A stretch of 64,000 bases of DNA from Planctomycetota bacterium (GCA_030748415.1 JASMMA010000002.1:62001-126000), one strand, 5' to 3'. Shown: positions 29,601 to 38,516, counted from the first letter of the stretch. The notes: generated by a model not told the origin, from the sequence alone. Numbers and translations are program-made.

Positions 29601-30788
29601 CAATATGGCTCGGTGACCCAAACTGCACTCTCCTACCCCATGTTGGGCATGGGTGCTGACATGTTTTCAACCGACGAGCTCAACCTAGACATTGAGTCCA
29701 TGTCCTGGGCACCCTTTGAGGGAACTGTTTACGACGACACATTCAATGAGTACATGGTCTCCCTCGCTCATTCGAAATCATCACCCGACCATTATGTGAA
29801 CCCATTTTCAGGATATCCAGAACTTCCGAATTCGGGCCTTCAACGCAACCAGGTCTTTGATGAAAATATCCTTGGCTGGGATGATTCTGGGTCACCTCCT
29901 TATAACGAGGTGGATGTCTTTCCTAAGGCAGCATATGGCATTCAGGCTTCGGACTTGTTCTTCTCTAATTCAGGCACGCCCCTGCTCCCATGGCCGGATT
30001 TTTTAGAGAGTTACACATGGCGTGATACATCAATACCGACTGAGGATAGTTTGGATGGGAGCGCAATCTTGGGTGGAAGAAGCGGGGGACCGATTCCTCC
30101 GGCTTTCATGAGTGGGGACCCTAACAGCGGAATCTGGCAAGCGAACGAACATCCCTCCATTGCAGCACCTTTGCTGATGCGGTTCCGGTGCTGGCCCGAT
30201 GGCACTGCCCTTGGAACAAATTCTTTCCAAACCCAACTCATGTGTAGTTCTTCATCGCTCCCGGCCTATCGCGTGTTTTCTACGGGCACATTGAATAACG
30301 AAGTCATTCCTGATGTTCCGTTTACCGGTGGTTCATCTCCCATCAACCACGACCCATCTCTTTACTGGCACCAAGTTGATTTTGTTGTCCGAGTTTCTCG
30401 TGTGCACACACATTGGTTTGCTGTTCAAGGCGGTGCCGCTGAGATTGGGAACCAACTTCAAGTTTTGAGTGAAGAACTCTCCCTTGGAAGTTCCATCACT
30501 CTTGAATTCCGAGCCTCTGAGTTAGTAGAAAACACCAACTGTTTAGGAGTTGGCCCTTTGGAGACGACGGTTGTTTTGGATAACTATGGCGAAATCCTTC
30601 CAGTTAACTTTGGTGGCTGTGGAACAGTCCAAATCCCAACACCCTGGACAAGCGATCCAAGCATCTGGCAAAGTCAAAGTGGGTACCCGCTCCTGAACTT
30701 TGTTCAATTGCGGTTCACATTTGCTTCAAATATCGAAATAGGTGAAGAACCCGCTCTAGATGCTGTTGGCTTTACTTGGAGTCCCTAA
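26682..30788 (+). CDS. Giant exported Calx-beta-domain protein, probable lipoprotein
   Basis: 1368 residues from a GTG (26682). The leader MVRFPFYLAPLFLTISC ends in a lipobox-like TISC, then a flexible Gly-rich linker (residues 20-32). Residues ~37-385 contain three Calx-beta repeats (GSATAGQDYTSIG.. EVFFSKDD.., DDLDYEGTETIQLEI; GTATPGADYESFG..). Two later segments look like bacterial Ig-like Big_5 domains (FSMVPKNAALRIHFDREV; SGVGLSSDVTIRFTEPI). The remaining C-terminal ~450 residues are unassigned. Calx-beta domains bind calcium and occur in adhesins, so a calcium-dependent surface or matrix role is plausible. Divergent from addB across 121 bases containing the promoters. Confidence 0.85.
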   Translation: MVRFPFYLAPLFLTISCASEGGGGTGGAGGGASNSDPIVEFAVSADSFDEAGSPMLVDVRLSFSNGAGALSENLKVTIADSELGSATAGQDYTSIGIQEVFFSKDDPEGTLVSFAIFPIDDLDYEGTETIQLEIQSVEGPQTAMIGAQGSMVASIIDDDQPSIGFESGQSQVTEDGSDLLVWLQLDTTGVLTIPYTEKVVQQGGTAYLGSDYFFKEQFVTFQPGDTSGTKRPCILSSLPDDLIEGAETIILGLENPNQARVSHVVKILDDEKATVEFATSESTTPELDSLHFVSAQISIEPGKTLEKELRFDFEDTGLGTATPGADYESFGTIEVFFPPFSVSGSTASVGIQLIDDLDPEDSETIQLELSNLPSHASAGNISDHAITVEDDDLGMLITSVDFGRVAVVTDINGKIVQEDLFIRSDLLPDGISYNLDWSTAFQSDVLQVLKEEGTPEFQSLFEAAQVIPPSDVLEIRGPDGVPPFSMVPKNAALRIHFDREVDPTSLSPDSLIVMDSSDWANGLQEMIDGRRFVQNNSETGLGAVILDTTTTNYPLGLLDSPNSEYGNITLYMPTRTTDVLRGLDGAAIGISTTGPQWFDPQNGLPVAVRSFRSGNENDPYAGFLPDITPPGILGELDVDILWLEKSGGDYRTISYAFSIRECAEVQPKIGDIFQVGDSLLVTTEILSDWIGDHRVKALRLEGTIESSTTPQPGNYTTRYTSADELVQVCYLHFNPAPVSLPASGVGLSSDVTIRFTEPILPQSVRPIEAFSALTYLLDPPQPGPNPTQEEIDAWAARPFDSALETAGEYLDRQLGWQLSGTGSGRLQFGEVQGSSNQESFTLAPNAGFSNSHGEGSDTLFSIVLRDGAEGVLDLAGNPGDFVGFAPGNAGQDALITLDSANQSVWSSDRYFALRFQSRDENGDSHPDFDGQYRLGLGSLRGRATQRFSRNADSSNQWVRDGSQSQLGLISPLSQYGSVTQTALSYPMLGMGADMFSTDELNLDIESMSWAPFEGTVYDDTFNEYMVSLAHSKSSPDHYVNPFSGYPELPNSGLQRNQVFDENILGWDDSGSPPYNEVDVFPKAAYGIQASDLFFSNSGTPLLPWPDFLESYTWRDTSIPTEDSLDGSAILGGRSGGPIPPAFMSGDPNSGIWQANEHPSIAAPLLMRFRCWPDGTALGTNSFQTQLMCSSSSLPAYRVFSTGTLNNEVIPDVPFTGGSSPINHDPSLYWHQVDFVVRVSRVHTHWFAVQGGAAEIGNQLQVLSEELSLGSSITLEFRASELVENTNCLGVGPLETTVVLDNYGEILPVNFGGCGTVQIPTPWTSDPSIWQSQSGYPLLNFVQLRFTFASNIEIGEEPALDAVGFTWSP

Positions 30789-30791
30789 GAA

Positions 30792-31244
30792 TCAAGCAAC
30801 CAACTTGAGGTGCAGCTGCAATAAGTTTTGTCGGTGCAACTCATTGGTCACAATCTGAAGGGCATCATCAAAACGATTCCAAGAAATATCAGCGAATAGG
30901 TTGTTGTCCTGAACTTCGCAACGAGGGTTGCGCACTTGGAAAGCGAAGGGCCATCCAATCAGCTGTAAGTCGCCCACTTCTTGAAGGGGGGCCGCTTCAG
31001 CGCGCACCAAGTCAAAGGGTCGACTTATGCCGGTTTCTTCACGCACTCCCCGGAGAGCCGCGTGGTCCAGATCCTCGTTCAGTTGAACGGAGTGAACCAC
31101 CGGCCTCCAAACCCCGTCATGTTGGGGGTTGGGCTGAAGAAGCAGATATTCAATTCCATCGTCAGCCACGCGGAAAACGAAAACATTGACCTCGTGTCGG
31201 AGGCCAAGTTCACCAAATTCTGCAGGGTCTTTGTATGTGTCCAT
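30792..31244 (-). CDS. Nudix hydrolase, possibly dihydroneopterin triphosphate type
   Basis: 150 residues from the ATG at 31244; an in-frame TTG upstream is less likely. The fold and the segment LNEDLDHAALRGVREETGI match the Nudix box, but the first Gly is absent and RE is changed to RG, so metal binding may be atypical. The C-terminal helix (DALQIVTNELHRQNLLQL) resembles NudB, which dephosphorylates dihydroneopterin triphosphate in folate synthesis. The gene is divergent from folC, which supports, but does not prove, a pterin substrate. Its stop is 3 bases from the convergent Calx-beta gene. Confidence 0.7.
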   Translation of the reverse strand: MDTYKDPAEFGELGLRHEVNVFVFRVADDGIEYLLLQPNPQHDGVWRPVVHSVQLNEDLDHAALRGVREETGISRPFDLVRAEAAPLQEVGDLQLIGWPFAFQVRNPRCEVQDNNLFADISWNRFDDALQIVTNELHRQNLLQLHLKLVA

Positions 31245-31339
31245 GAGGGGTTGTTGCGGTCCCTTCTCTTTCGGGAATTTCGTCCGGAGACTTGAGCGCA
31301 ACGCAAGAAAAGGGGCAAAAACTGCCCTAAAATGCCCGG

Positions 31340-32590
31340 ATGGAGCCGTTGTCCGCCCTTTGGGATGAACTTGTCGCGCGCACGGATTACGAGCGTTGCG
31401 AGCGACCCCGTGCTGCCCGTTTTTCTCTCGATGGCATGGCTGGTCTATGCGCCCGCTTGGGATTTGAGCCTTCCACCCAGGTTGGGGGCCGTTTTTTCCC
31501 GCCTGCCAATGTCATTCACCTTGCCGGCTCCAAGGGCAAAGGGTCCACCGCACATTTTCTTGAACTGGGTTTGCGAGTCGCTGGTTTTAGAACCGGACTT
31601 TATACCTCGCCTCATTTGGAAAGTTGGCGGGAGCGGGTTCAGGTTTCAGGTGAATGGGTTGAGGAAACGGCAATGAGTTCAGCTCTATCCCAAGTACTGG
31701 GAGCTTCAACAGGAGAGGAAACATTTTTTGATCTTTTGACTGCTTCCGCCTTTGTTGCTTTCCGCGAGGCCGAATGTGACTATTGGATTTTGGAAACTGG
31801 ACTCGGGGGGCGCTTTGATAGCACGAATGTTTTGGAATCCCAGTCGGCAGTCGTAACTTCGATTGAGCTTGAACACACCGATGTATTGGGAAGTACTTTG
31901 GAAGTAATAGCAGGTGAAAAGGCAGGCATTTATCAACCCTTCGCACATTGTTGGAGCGCACTTGACCCCAACCACCCAGCGAGCAGAATTCTCGCGGAGA
32001 AGGCCGAATTCCTTGGGGCAAAGTTCAGTGTTCTCCCCGAAAGCTCAGGGGAAGTAATTCCTGCTGATTTCCCCTACGAAGTTTCAACCATGCGCCGGAA
32101 TTTCCAACTTGCCCAAGCAGTTCTCACCGGAATTGGCGTTTCTACGAAGGCTATGCAAACACTTCCTGGAGAAGAATGGGTCTTGCCGGGTCGTTTTGAA
32201 GTGCGCCAACTTCAAGATGGCCGAGAAGTCGTATTAGATGTTGCCCACAGCGCGGAATCCCTTGCTGCAACTCTTTTATCTTTTCGGAAGCGATGGCCCC
32301 ACGAAAACCGAGCCGTTCTCTTTGCTCTTCGAGATGATAAAAACCCGATTGAGTTAGCCGCTGACCTTGAACGCTTATCTCCAAGGCCTGCTGATGAATC
32401 CTGGTTTGTTCTGCCCGCTGGAACCCATCCACGGTCTGCAACTCCGGAATCCCTTTCTGGACCATTCATGGCAACCCCGCAGAGCAAATTTAACTTCCCG
32501 TCCTTGCCAAGCGTTTTTTTGGTGACGGGTTCCACTTATCTTGTGGGCGCTTTGCGACCTCAAACCACCCATTCCACTCAACCCGCATGA
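31340..32590 (+). CDS. folC: Bifunctional dihydrofolate synthase / folylpolyglutamate synthase
   Basis: 416 residues, Mur-ligase superfamily. ATP loop GSKGKGST at ~64-71, TGLYTSPHLESWRERVQV (folate loop), DYWILETGLGGRFDSTN and SIELEHTDVLGSTLEVIAGEKAGI (metal/ATP site) are all FolC hallmarks. It adds glutamate to dihydropteroate and then to folates. The start is the ATG at 31340. It overlaps ispH by 4 bases (ATGA). Confidence 0.94.
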   Translation: MEPLSALWDELVARTDYERCERPRAARFSLDGMAGLCARLGFEPSTQVGGRFFPPANVIHLAGSKGKGSTAHFLELGLRVAGFRTGLYTSPHLESWRERVQVSGEWVEETAMSSALSQVLGASTGEETFFDLLTASAFVAFREAECDYWILETGLGGRFDSTNVLESQSAVVTSIELEHTDVLGSTLEVIAGEKAGIYQPFAHCWSALDPNHPASRILAEKAEFLGAKFSVLPESSGEVIPADFPYEVSTMRRNFQLAQAVLTGIGVSTKAMQTLPGEEWVLPGRFEVRQLQDGREVVLDVAHSAESLAATLLSFRKRWPHENRAVLFALRDDKNPIELAADLERLSPRPADESWFVLPAGTHPRSATPESLSGPFMATPQSKFNFPSLPSVFLVTGSTYLVGALRPQTTHSTQPA

Positions 32591-33753
32591 CCCATAAGTA
32601 CGAAGACCCCGAAGTTCGATACACATATCGAAGTTCCCTCGTGGATAAGCTTCGCGAAAAGGGTGAACTTCAGGTTGGCCGGCTTCGCCTTCTTATGCCT
32701 CAGTCATTTGGTTTTTGTTGGGGAGTGGACCGCGCCCTAGCCATGGTGAACGACGCGCGCCGAGAACATGAAGGCCGGTCGATGTGGCTTTTGAACTCCA
32801 TCATTCACAATCCCCGGGTGAACGAAGACATGGGGGGCATGGGGATTCAGTTTTTGAAAGGGAAGCAAGCGGTGCCAGGTGCTCTTCAAAGCTTGAGCAA
32901 GAGCGATGTTGTGATTGTGCCCGCCTTCTCCGCTATGGTCGAGGAAATGGAAGATTTGAAGAGGCGAGATGTGACCGTGGTGGACACAACCTGCCCATGG
33001 GTAATCAAACCCCATAAGCGAGCAGAGAAGTATGTGCGTGAGGGTTTTACAACAGTCGTCCATGGAACCGTGGGCCACGATGAAACCCGTGCGACTTGTT
33101 CCTTGGTTCGAAGTCTTGGCGGAGAATTTGTGATTGTGCATGATCTTGATGAAGCTGAAATCCTTGCCAAGTATTTAGAGGAAGAGTTGGATAGCACGGA
33201 ACTTTTGAACGGGCTGCACCCTAAATCTGTTCGGAAGAACTTCGACCCAACGGCTCATCTTCAGCGTGTGGGGGTGATTAATCAAACAACAATGCTTGCA
33301 AGCGAATCTCGAGCCATTGCGGGTCGTTTGCGCGCCGCTTTAGAAAAAAGATGGGGGAAAAGCGAACTCAACGAGCGGTTTCGCGACTTTGACACCATTT
33401 GCCAGGCCACCCAGGACAATCAAGACGCCGCAATGTCGGTAGTGGATTCCAATCCGGACCTCTTTTTGGTTGTGGGTGGTTACGACTCTTCGAATACCAG
33501 GAACCTAGCAAGGGTTGGTGATGCAGCTGGTGTTCCCGCCTGGCACATCCAAGGGCCAGATTGCATTCACAAAAATTTCCTTGAGTATCGTGAGCGGCAC
33601 ACAGGAGAAATTAAAACGCAACAGAACTGGTTGCCGCAGGGTTCAATCTCGGTTGCTTTTACTGCCGGTGCCAGCACGCCTGATGCCATTCTGGGTCAAG
33701 TTGTTGAACGGGTCGTCTCCGTCGCGGGCGAATCTTTAGGGAAGCCAGTTTAG
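32587..33753 (+). CDS. ispH: 4-hydroxy-3-methylbut-2-enyl diphosphate reductase
   Basis: 388 residues, the longer plant/cyanobacterial-type IspH rather than the ~310-residue E. coli type. The three cluster-ligating cysteines are C44 (FGFCWGV), C136 (VDTTCPWV) and C272 (DTICQATQDN). It catalyses the last step of the non-mevalonate isoprenoid pathway, giving IPP and DMAPP with an iron-sulfur cluster. ATGA overlap with folC couples translation. Product feeds, among others, menaquinone side chains (mqnD at 50 kb). Confidence 0.94.
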   Translation: MTHKYEDPEVRYTYRSSLVDKLREKGELQVGRLRLLMPQSFGFCWGVDRALAMVNDARREHEGRSMWLLNSIIHNPRVNEDMGGMGIQFLKGKQAVPGALQSLSKSDVVIVPAFSAMVEEMEDLKRRDVTVVDTTCPWVIKPHKRAEKYVREGFTTVVHGTVGHDETRATCSLVRSLGGEFVIVHDLDEAEILAKYLEEELDSTELLNGLHPKSVRKNFDPTAHLQRVGVINQTTMLASESRAIAGRLRAALEKRWGKSELNERFRDFDTICQATQDNQDAAMSVVDSNPDLFLVVGGYDSSNTRNLARVGDAAGVPAWHIQGPDCIHKNFLEYRERHTGEIKTQQNWLPQGSISVAFTAGASTPDAILGQVVERVVSVAGESLGKPV

Positions 33754-33760
33754 TCCTAAC

Positions 33761-34714
33761 TCACGCAGGACCTTCTCCTGTTCCGCCATACACGGATTCC
33801 AACTCTTCCATGAGTTCAACATAAGAACGGTGACGCGAAGCGGGGAACTCCTTTGCTTCCAAGGCGGCAAGTACGGTGCAGTCTGGTTCGTTGCGGTGGC
33901 TGCAATCGGGGAAGTGACATTGATTCCCAAGGGCCAGCATTTCTGGGTAATGAAGCCGAAGTTCATGGGGCGGAATTCCCCAAGGTCGAAAAACTCGAAC
34001 GCCGGGCGTGTCGATGACCGCGCCGCCCATCTCCATGGGCCACATGCGAGCGAAGGTCGTAGTGTGGCGGCCTGATTTGAGAGAGGAAGAAACGGTTTTG
34101 GTCTTCAGGCCGAGCCCAGGTTCAATGCAGTTTAAAAGTGAGGACTTTCCAACTCCGCTCAAGCCGTAGAGCACGGATATTTTCGAGTGAAGAAGGTCCC
34201 TAAACTCAGCAATTCCTTCTTCTTTCTCGGCAGAAGTACATAAAACTGGATAGCCGGCGTCCTCATAGGTCGCGATGACTTTTTTTATTTTTCCTCTCTT
34301 CGCTTTGTCGGTTTTATTAATCACCAAAGCAACTGGGATGCTAGCGAAACTTGCCGCCGCAAGAATCCGGTCCGTCATGATGCTGGAAAAGTTCGGAGTG
34401 CCAAAGGATGTCACTACTACGAGTTGTTGAAAATTTGTTGCAAGGAGTTGTCTCTGCACCTCCTCACCAGAAGCTCGTCGCGCAAAGGTATTGGTGCGGG
34501 GGAGAACCTCATCAATTGCGAGCCCTGCCTCGGAGTCAGTGAGCAGGACATGATCCCCAACAGCAACAGGCATCCGGTCGTCGGCACTCTCTTCGAAAAG
34601 TCGGCCCCGCATCAGAGCCGGTCTAGAGGAGGAAAGGTCGGAAAGGGGAGCCACATCGCACTGGCGCGCGTCCACGCGAAGGACAACAGCATCAGGGGTG
34701 GGGGAATCGCTCAT
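33761..34714 (-). CDS. rsgA: Ribosome small-subunit-dependent GTPase A
   Basis: 317 residues from the ATG at 34714. A circularly permuted GTPase: G4 NKTDKA precedes G1 GLSGVGKSSLLN, G3 DTPGVR follows; the N-terminus is an OB-fold and the C-terminus carries the zinc knuckle CHFPDCSHRNEPDC. RsgA releases RbfA and checks late 30S assembly. Its stop is 7 bases from the convergent ispH stop, leaving no room for a classical terminator. The upstream side contains inverted-repeat element A. Confidence 0.94.
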   Translation of the reverse strand: MSDSPTPDAVVLRVDARQCDVAPLSDLSSSRPALMRGRLFEESADDRMPVAVGDHVLLTDSEAGLAIDEVLPRTNTFARRASGEEVQRQLLATNFQQLVVVTSFGTPNFSSIMTDRILAAASFASIPVALVINKTDKAKRGKIKKVIATYEDAGYPVLCTSAEKEEGIAEFRDLLHSKISVLYGLSGVGKSSLLNCIEPGLGLKTKTVSSSLKSGRHTTTFARMWPMEMGGAVIDTPGVRVFRPWGIPPHELRLHYPEMLALGNQCHFPDCSHRNEPDCTVLAALEAKEFPASRHRSYVELMEELESVYGGTGEGPA

Positions 34715-34752
34715 TCCAATACAGTGTAAGCCGAACATTGATCCCATCGCCG

Positions 34753-34918
34753 GACACTGATCCCATCGACTGGGTCACTCCCTGGGGTAAGTTCATTTAG
34801 GCAAAGAACATAGGGAAGAAAAATAGACTAGGCCTAGGCCTGCACCCTTTTTCTTTCCTAAAGCTATACCCAGCAGAGGCTTGAGGAATGAGGTGGCCCA
34901 GCGGATAGGGTCAGTGTC
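34753..34918. mobile_element. MITE-like element A with terminal inverted repeats
   Basis: 166 bp bounded by inverted repeats: left starts GACACTGATCCCATCGACTG, right (reverse complement) starts GACACTGACCCTATCCGCTG; 22 of 29 end bases match. No coding frame is seen inside. The ends are related to those of the element at 57962-58153 (GACTCTGACCCC...). A partial extra copy of the left end (ATTGATCCCATCG) lies just outside at 34737-34749. It occupies the space between rsgA and the divergent SpoU methyltransferase gene and may affect their promoters. Confidence 0.5.
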
Positions 34919-34939
34919 TATAGGGCGTAGAATGTCTTT

Positions 34940-35728
34940 GTGACCGAAGTCGTCCGCTCCCCGCAGAATTCAAAGCTCAAGCTTGCTCGGGCTATCCGCT
35001 TGGGCAAGGAGCGTGGAAGGGTGCTCTTGGAGGGGCTCCACGTTCTAGAGGAGGCCCTTGCCGCAGGCGCTTCCATTGATTGGGTTTTGGTTTCAGAGGA
35101 CCGACTCGGGGACTCCACTTGGGGGCCCATTTTGGAACGCGCACGCTCTGCCGGTGCGGAAGTGGTTTCCTGCGAGGCGAAGCTTCTTGCAGAGGGCTCA
35201 GATTTGAGCACGCCGCCAGGTTTGCTTGCAGTTTGTTCCCAGCCGGAGCTGGAGTTGCGTTCAGTTCTTGGAGCCCTCACAGACCAGGATTTTCTTTTGG
35301 TGTGTGCCGGCGTTCAGGACCCGGGAAATGTTGGCGCCATTGTGCGTGTTGCCGCAGGCTTGGGTGCTGCTGCTGTGGTTTGCCTCAAGGGGGGCGCGAG
35401 TGCTTGGTCTCCGAGGGCATTGCGTGGCGCAAGTGGCACGACCTTCCGACTTCCCACCTGCGACCGAGTTTCTTGGCAAGATTTTCTTAGCGCCGCTCAA
35501 GAAAATGGAATCCGCATCTTGGCCGCCGATGCGGGGGGCGATTCCATTGAAGAAGGCTTCGGCGAAAAATCCAACCCATGTGCATTGGTGTTGGGCGAAG
35601 AAGGTAAAGGCATTCCAGACGAGGTCCGCGCTTCGGTTGAGCGAGTGCTCTCAATTCCTCTTTCCCGAGGGGTCGAGTCTTTGAATGTTGCCACCGCTGC
35701 TGCAGTCTTGAGTTGGAACTTGCGATGA
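34940..35728 (+). CDS. SpoU-family RNA 2'-O-methyltransferase (RlmB/TrmH-like)
   Basis: 262 residues from a GTG at 34940, 21 bases beyond element A. The N-terminal ~100 residues are the RNA-binding substrate domain (NSKLKLARAI..GRVLLEGLHVLEEAL). The SPOUT domain has GVQDPGNVGAIVRVAAGLGA, LVLGEEGKGI and IPLSRGVESLNVATAAAVL (knot motifs 1-3). It methylates a ribose in rRNA or tRNA; the exact site cannot be read. ATGA overlap with rarA. Confidence 0.9.
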   Translation: MTEVVRSPQNSKLKLARAIRLGKERGRVLLEGLHVLEEALAAGASIDWVLVSEDRLGDSTWGPILERARSAGAEVVSCEAKLLAEGSDLSTPPGLLAVCSQPELELRSVLGALTDQDFLLVCAGVQDPGNVGAIVRVAAGLGAAAVVCLKGGASAWSPRALRGASGTTFRLPTCDRVSWQDFLSAAQENGIRILAADAGGDSIEEGFGEKSNPCALVLGEEGKGIPDEVRASVERVLSIPLSRGVESLNVATAAAVLSWNLR

Positions 35729-36945
35729 AATGTGCCAACGCCGCACCCCTCGCTGAGCGACTGCGCCCCAAAAGTTTGGGCGAGGTCATGGGACAGGAGC
35801 AGTTGTTAGGTGCTCATGCTCCACTAAGGAGAGCTTTTGAAACTGAAGAATGGTCCTCGATGATTTTTTGGGGGCCACCCGGAACGGGTAAAACAACGCT
35901 CGCCCTCCTTGTCGCTCAAGCTGCGGATTTGGAGTTCCAATCTTTTTCAGCGGTTCTATCTGGCATTAAAGATGTTCGAAATGCAATGGAGGCGGCCAAG
36001 AAGCTGCGCCAAACATCAGGACGGGGAACCCTTTTGTTTGTGGATGAAATCCACCGCTTTAATAAAGCCCAACAAGATGCCTTCCTTCCTTTTGTTGAGC
36101 GAGGGGATGTCATTTTGGTGGGAGCCACAACGGAGAACCCATCCTTTGAAGTCATTGGACCACTCCTCTCGCGGCTGACCGTTCATATCCTGAAACCTCT
36201 GAGCGAGGAGGATTTGGTTTCCTTGTTGCGGCGCGCTCTGGAAGATAGTTCTAACGGTCTTGGCGCAAGGCAACACGAAGCGACCACCGATCAACTCTTG
36301 GCCATTGCGCGTTTTGCAAGCGGAGATGCGCGGCGCGGATTGGTTGCTTTGGAACACATTGCCCGGCAATCAGATATCGCCGAGCCACTGAAAGATTCCG
36401 CGTTGGAGCATGTTTTTCAGGGGCGTGCCCTGCTCTACGACAAACATGGGGAAAGTCACTTCGATTTAATTTCCGCCCTGCATAAGTCCATTCGGTCATC
36501 AGACCCGAACGCCGCCCTCTATTGGCTCGTTCGCATGTTGCGCTCAGGGGAGGATCCTTTGTATTTGGCTCGCCGCTTGGAACGCATGGCAACAGAAGAT
36601 ATTGGCCTAGCCGACTCAAACGCTCTCAAGGTGGCGGTTTCGGCGCGAGAAAGTTTTCGTTTTTTGGGCGCCCCTGAGGGAGAGTTAGCGCTTGCCGAGT
36701 GCGTGGTCTATTTGGCGAAAGCAAAAAAATCTGATGCGCTCTACAAAGCCTTTGGAAAGGTGAACGATTTGATTCAAAAAGGTTATGCTTATCCAGTACC
36801 GATGCATTTACGCAACGCTCCAACAAAACTCATGAAGGAGGCCGGTTGGTCGAAGGGTTACCAACATGCACATGACATGCCACAGGGTAAAGTCACGATG
36901 AACTGTCTCCCTGACGAGTTAAAGGACTCAAAGTGGTTGAAATGA
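35725..36945 (+). CDS. rarA: Replication-associated recombination protein A (AAA+ ATPase)
   Basis: 406 residues from the ATG at 35725, overlapping the previous stop by 4 bases. N-terminal [22 protein letters not shown], Walker [12 protein letters not shown], Walker [21 protein letters not shown], sensor region [11 protein letters not shown], and the C-terminal tetramerisation domain ([25 protein letters not shown]) identify MgsA/RarA. It acts at stalled replication forks. Its stop overlaps the lipoprotein start by 4 bases. Confidence 0.95.
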   Translation: MKCANAAPLAERLRPKSLGEVMGQEQLLGAHAPLRRAFETEEWSSMIFWGPPGTGKTTLALLVAQAADLEFQSFSAVLSGIKDVRNAMEAAKKLRQTSGRGTLLFVDEIHRFNKAQQDAFLPFVERGDVILVGATTENPSFEVIGPLLSRLTVHILKPLSEEDLVSLLRRALEDSSNGLGARQHEATTDQLLAIARFASGDARRGLVALEHIARQSDIAEPLKDSALEHVFQGRALLYDKHGESHFDLISALHKSIRSSDPNAALYWLVRMLRSGEDPLYLARRLERMATEDIGLADSNALKVAVSARESFRFLGAPEGELALAECVVYLAKAKKSDALYKAFGKVNDLIQKGYAYPVPMHLRNAPTKLMKEAGWSKGYQHAHDMPQGKVTMNCLPDELKDSKWLK

Positions 36946-37508
36946 AATATGTCCCCCTTGTGTCTCTTCTGTTCTTGACCAGTTGCCCTTGGAGTTATGA
37001 ATTCAGCATTTCCAGTTACTCCGATGCAACCGCTTGGGAGTCTCGCCTCGATGGCACGGGGCTGGATGCCTGGGGTTTCCCATCCGTTTCAATTAATGAT
37101 CCAGTTGCGATTCACATTGTAGATTCCAGTTCAGACATTCACGATGTGCGCTTTGACGGGTACTTAGACTTTCCACTCTTTGAACCCGTTTGGAATCACT
37201 ATGAAGGAAGTTGGTTGGTTTACCTGGAACGCTTCGATGACCTCAGTGGCATTTATACTCCGCCCAACGCCACCTTCCCCAACGGAATATTCCAATTCAA
37301 TCAAGATGTGGATTGGTTTGATATCTGGGACGGTTTCGTTCAGGTGGATTTTGATTTCACACTCACGCCCAGCGATGGAGATTTAGAAACAGCAACAACG
37401 GCAACCTTGGACTGGGATGCACACCTCTGGTCCTCTGGTTCTTTATGGGAAGACCCGAAATCGGCTACCTTGGTTGGGTCGGTTACTATCGCCAACAAGG
37501 TTGAATAA
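36942..37508 (+). CDS. Small lipoprotein, unknown function
   Basis: 188 residues from the ATG at 36942 (ATGA overlap with rarA). The leader [15 protein letters not shown] is a classical lipobox (LTSC). The mature protein is acidic, aromatic-rich and all-beta, with no Cys and no known motif. It is third in the SpoU-rarA unit by position but probably unrelated in function. Confidence 0.75.
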   Translation: MKYVPLVSLLFLTSCPWSYEFSISSYSDATAWESRLDGTGLDAWGFPSVSINDPVAIHIVDSSSDIHDVRFDGYLDFPLFEPVWNHYEGSWLVYLERFDDLSGIYTPPNATFPNGIFQFNQDVDWFDIWDGFVQVDFDFTLTPSDGDLETATTATLDWDAHLWSSGSLWEDPKSATLVGSVTIANKVE

Positions 37509-37511
37509 AAA

Positions 37512-38084
37512 CTAAACCATCGAAAGGCTATTAAATCCGGAGCCTCTTAAGGAGAGGCCGAGTTTGGAATAGGTTTGGAAAATATCCAGGAGTTTTGAAT
37601 CAGGGAATCCAAAAAGAGTGAGGGTGCCTTCGGGTTTGAGCCGTCGGCGGTGAAGGTGAGAGTCAGCAGGGTTGGGCTCTTCAAGGCCGCACCCTTGAAA
37701 AGCGTGGTGAAAGAAACGGCCGTCGGGGACCTCTTCTAGGCGCGAATAAAGAGTGGCCCTCCCGCCGGCGGTTTGGTATGCCTCTTGGTCATTTGGGTGA
37801 AGAACCAAATCCACACGAGAGCAACCCAAAGCTTCAGCGACCAGACCTGCAAGTGCGGCGCCGGGGCCCGAAGCCAAAATTGCGAGGCGGTTTCGCTCCT
37901 CTAGAGGCAAGGCGGAAAGGGGTGAAATCGCCTGTACCACAGAAAGGGCGCCCTCGGATTCCCATCGTTCTCGCCATTCGGTAACTTTTGCAAGCTCTAC
38001 GGAAACACAGCCGCCGGGAATTGCTTCGTTTCCGCTCCAACGAAGATGAAGATGTCCCATTGCAAGAGAGTCAGAAGTGTTCAT
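37512..38084 (-). CDS. Uncharacterised protein with a Rossmann-like segment
   Basis: 190 residues. The centre (ILASGPGAALAGLVAEALGCSRVDLVLHP) looks like the nucleotide-binding half of a medium-chain dehydrogenase, and RLKPEGTLTLFGFPDSK fits the strand after it, but the catalytic domain of such enzymes is missing, so it would be a partial or divergent member. It begins in an ATGA overlap with arsC, indicating cotranscription with the DinG-arsC unit. I assign no function. Confidence 0.6.
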   Translation of the reverse strand: MNTSDSLAMGHLHLRWSGNEAIPGGCVSVELAKVTEWRERWESEGALSVVQAISPLSALPLEERNRLAILASGPGAALAGLVAEALGCSRVDLVLHPNDQEAYQTAGGRATLYSRLEEVPDGRFFHHAFQGCGLEEPNPADSHLHRRRLKPEGTLTLFGFPDSKLLDIFQTYSKLGLSLRGSGFNSLSMV

Positions 38085-38506
38085 GCTTGTGCTTGAGTAT
38101 TCAGAAGTGAACCAATCCAGTCACGAATGGAATCTCGAACATCTCTGAAGTTGTTCAGGATTTCGTCCGGGGTTCCTTTGCCGTGCGCCGGGTCGGGAAA
38201 GGGGTGGTGAGCCTTTTCCCCAGCACCTGGGAAAATGGGACACGATTCAGCAGCGGAATCACAAAGCGTAAAAACGAAATCCCAATCTTCGCCCAGAAAC
38301 TCTTCAAGGTGAGTAGATACGGCATTCGAAACATCGACACCTGCTTCGGTCATGACTTGCAACATTTTTGGATTCGGTGTGGCGGGCTTCGTTCCGGCAG
38401 AAGCAAAATTCCACTCTAAGCCCGACCCTTGGGCCAAGTGCCGGGCCCAGTGTTCTGCCATTTGGGAACGGCAGGCGTTTTGAGTGCAAAGAAAGAGAAT
38501 CTTCAT
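38081..38506 (-). CDS. arsC: Thioredoxin-coupled arsenate reductase
   Basis: 141 residues from the ATG at 38506; upstream codons overlap the DinG gene. It has the low-molecular-weight phosphatase loop CTQNACRS (C7, R13) and the redox pair C82 and C89 (LCDSAAESCP) in the exact positions of S. aureus pI258 ArsC. It reduces arsenate to arsenite with electrons from thioredoxin. No arsenite exporter or ArsR is adjacent. The gene begins 10 bases after the DinG stop. Confidence 0.92.
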   Translation of the reverse strand: MKILFLCTQNACRSQMAEHWARHLAQGSGLEWNFASAGTKPATPNPKMLQVMTEAGVDVSNAVSTHLEEFLGEDWDFVFTLCDSAAESCPIFPGAGEKAHHPFPDPAHGKGTPDEILNNFRDVRDSIRDWIGSLLNTQAQA

Positions 38507-38516
38507 GGTGCGAATT

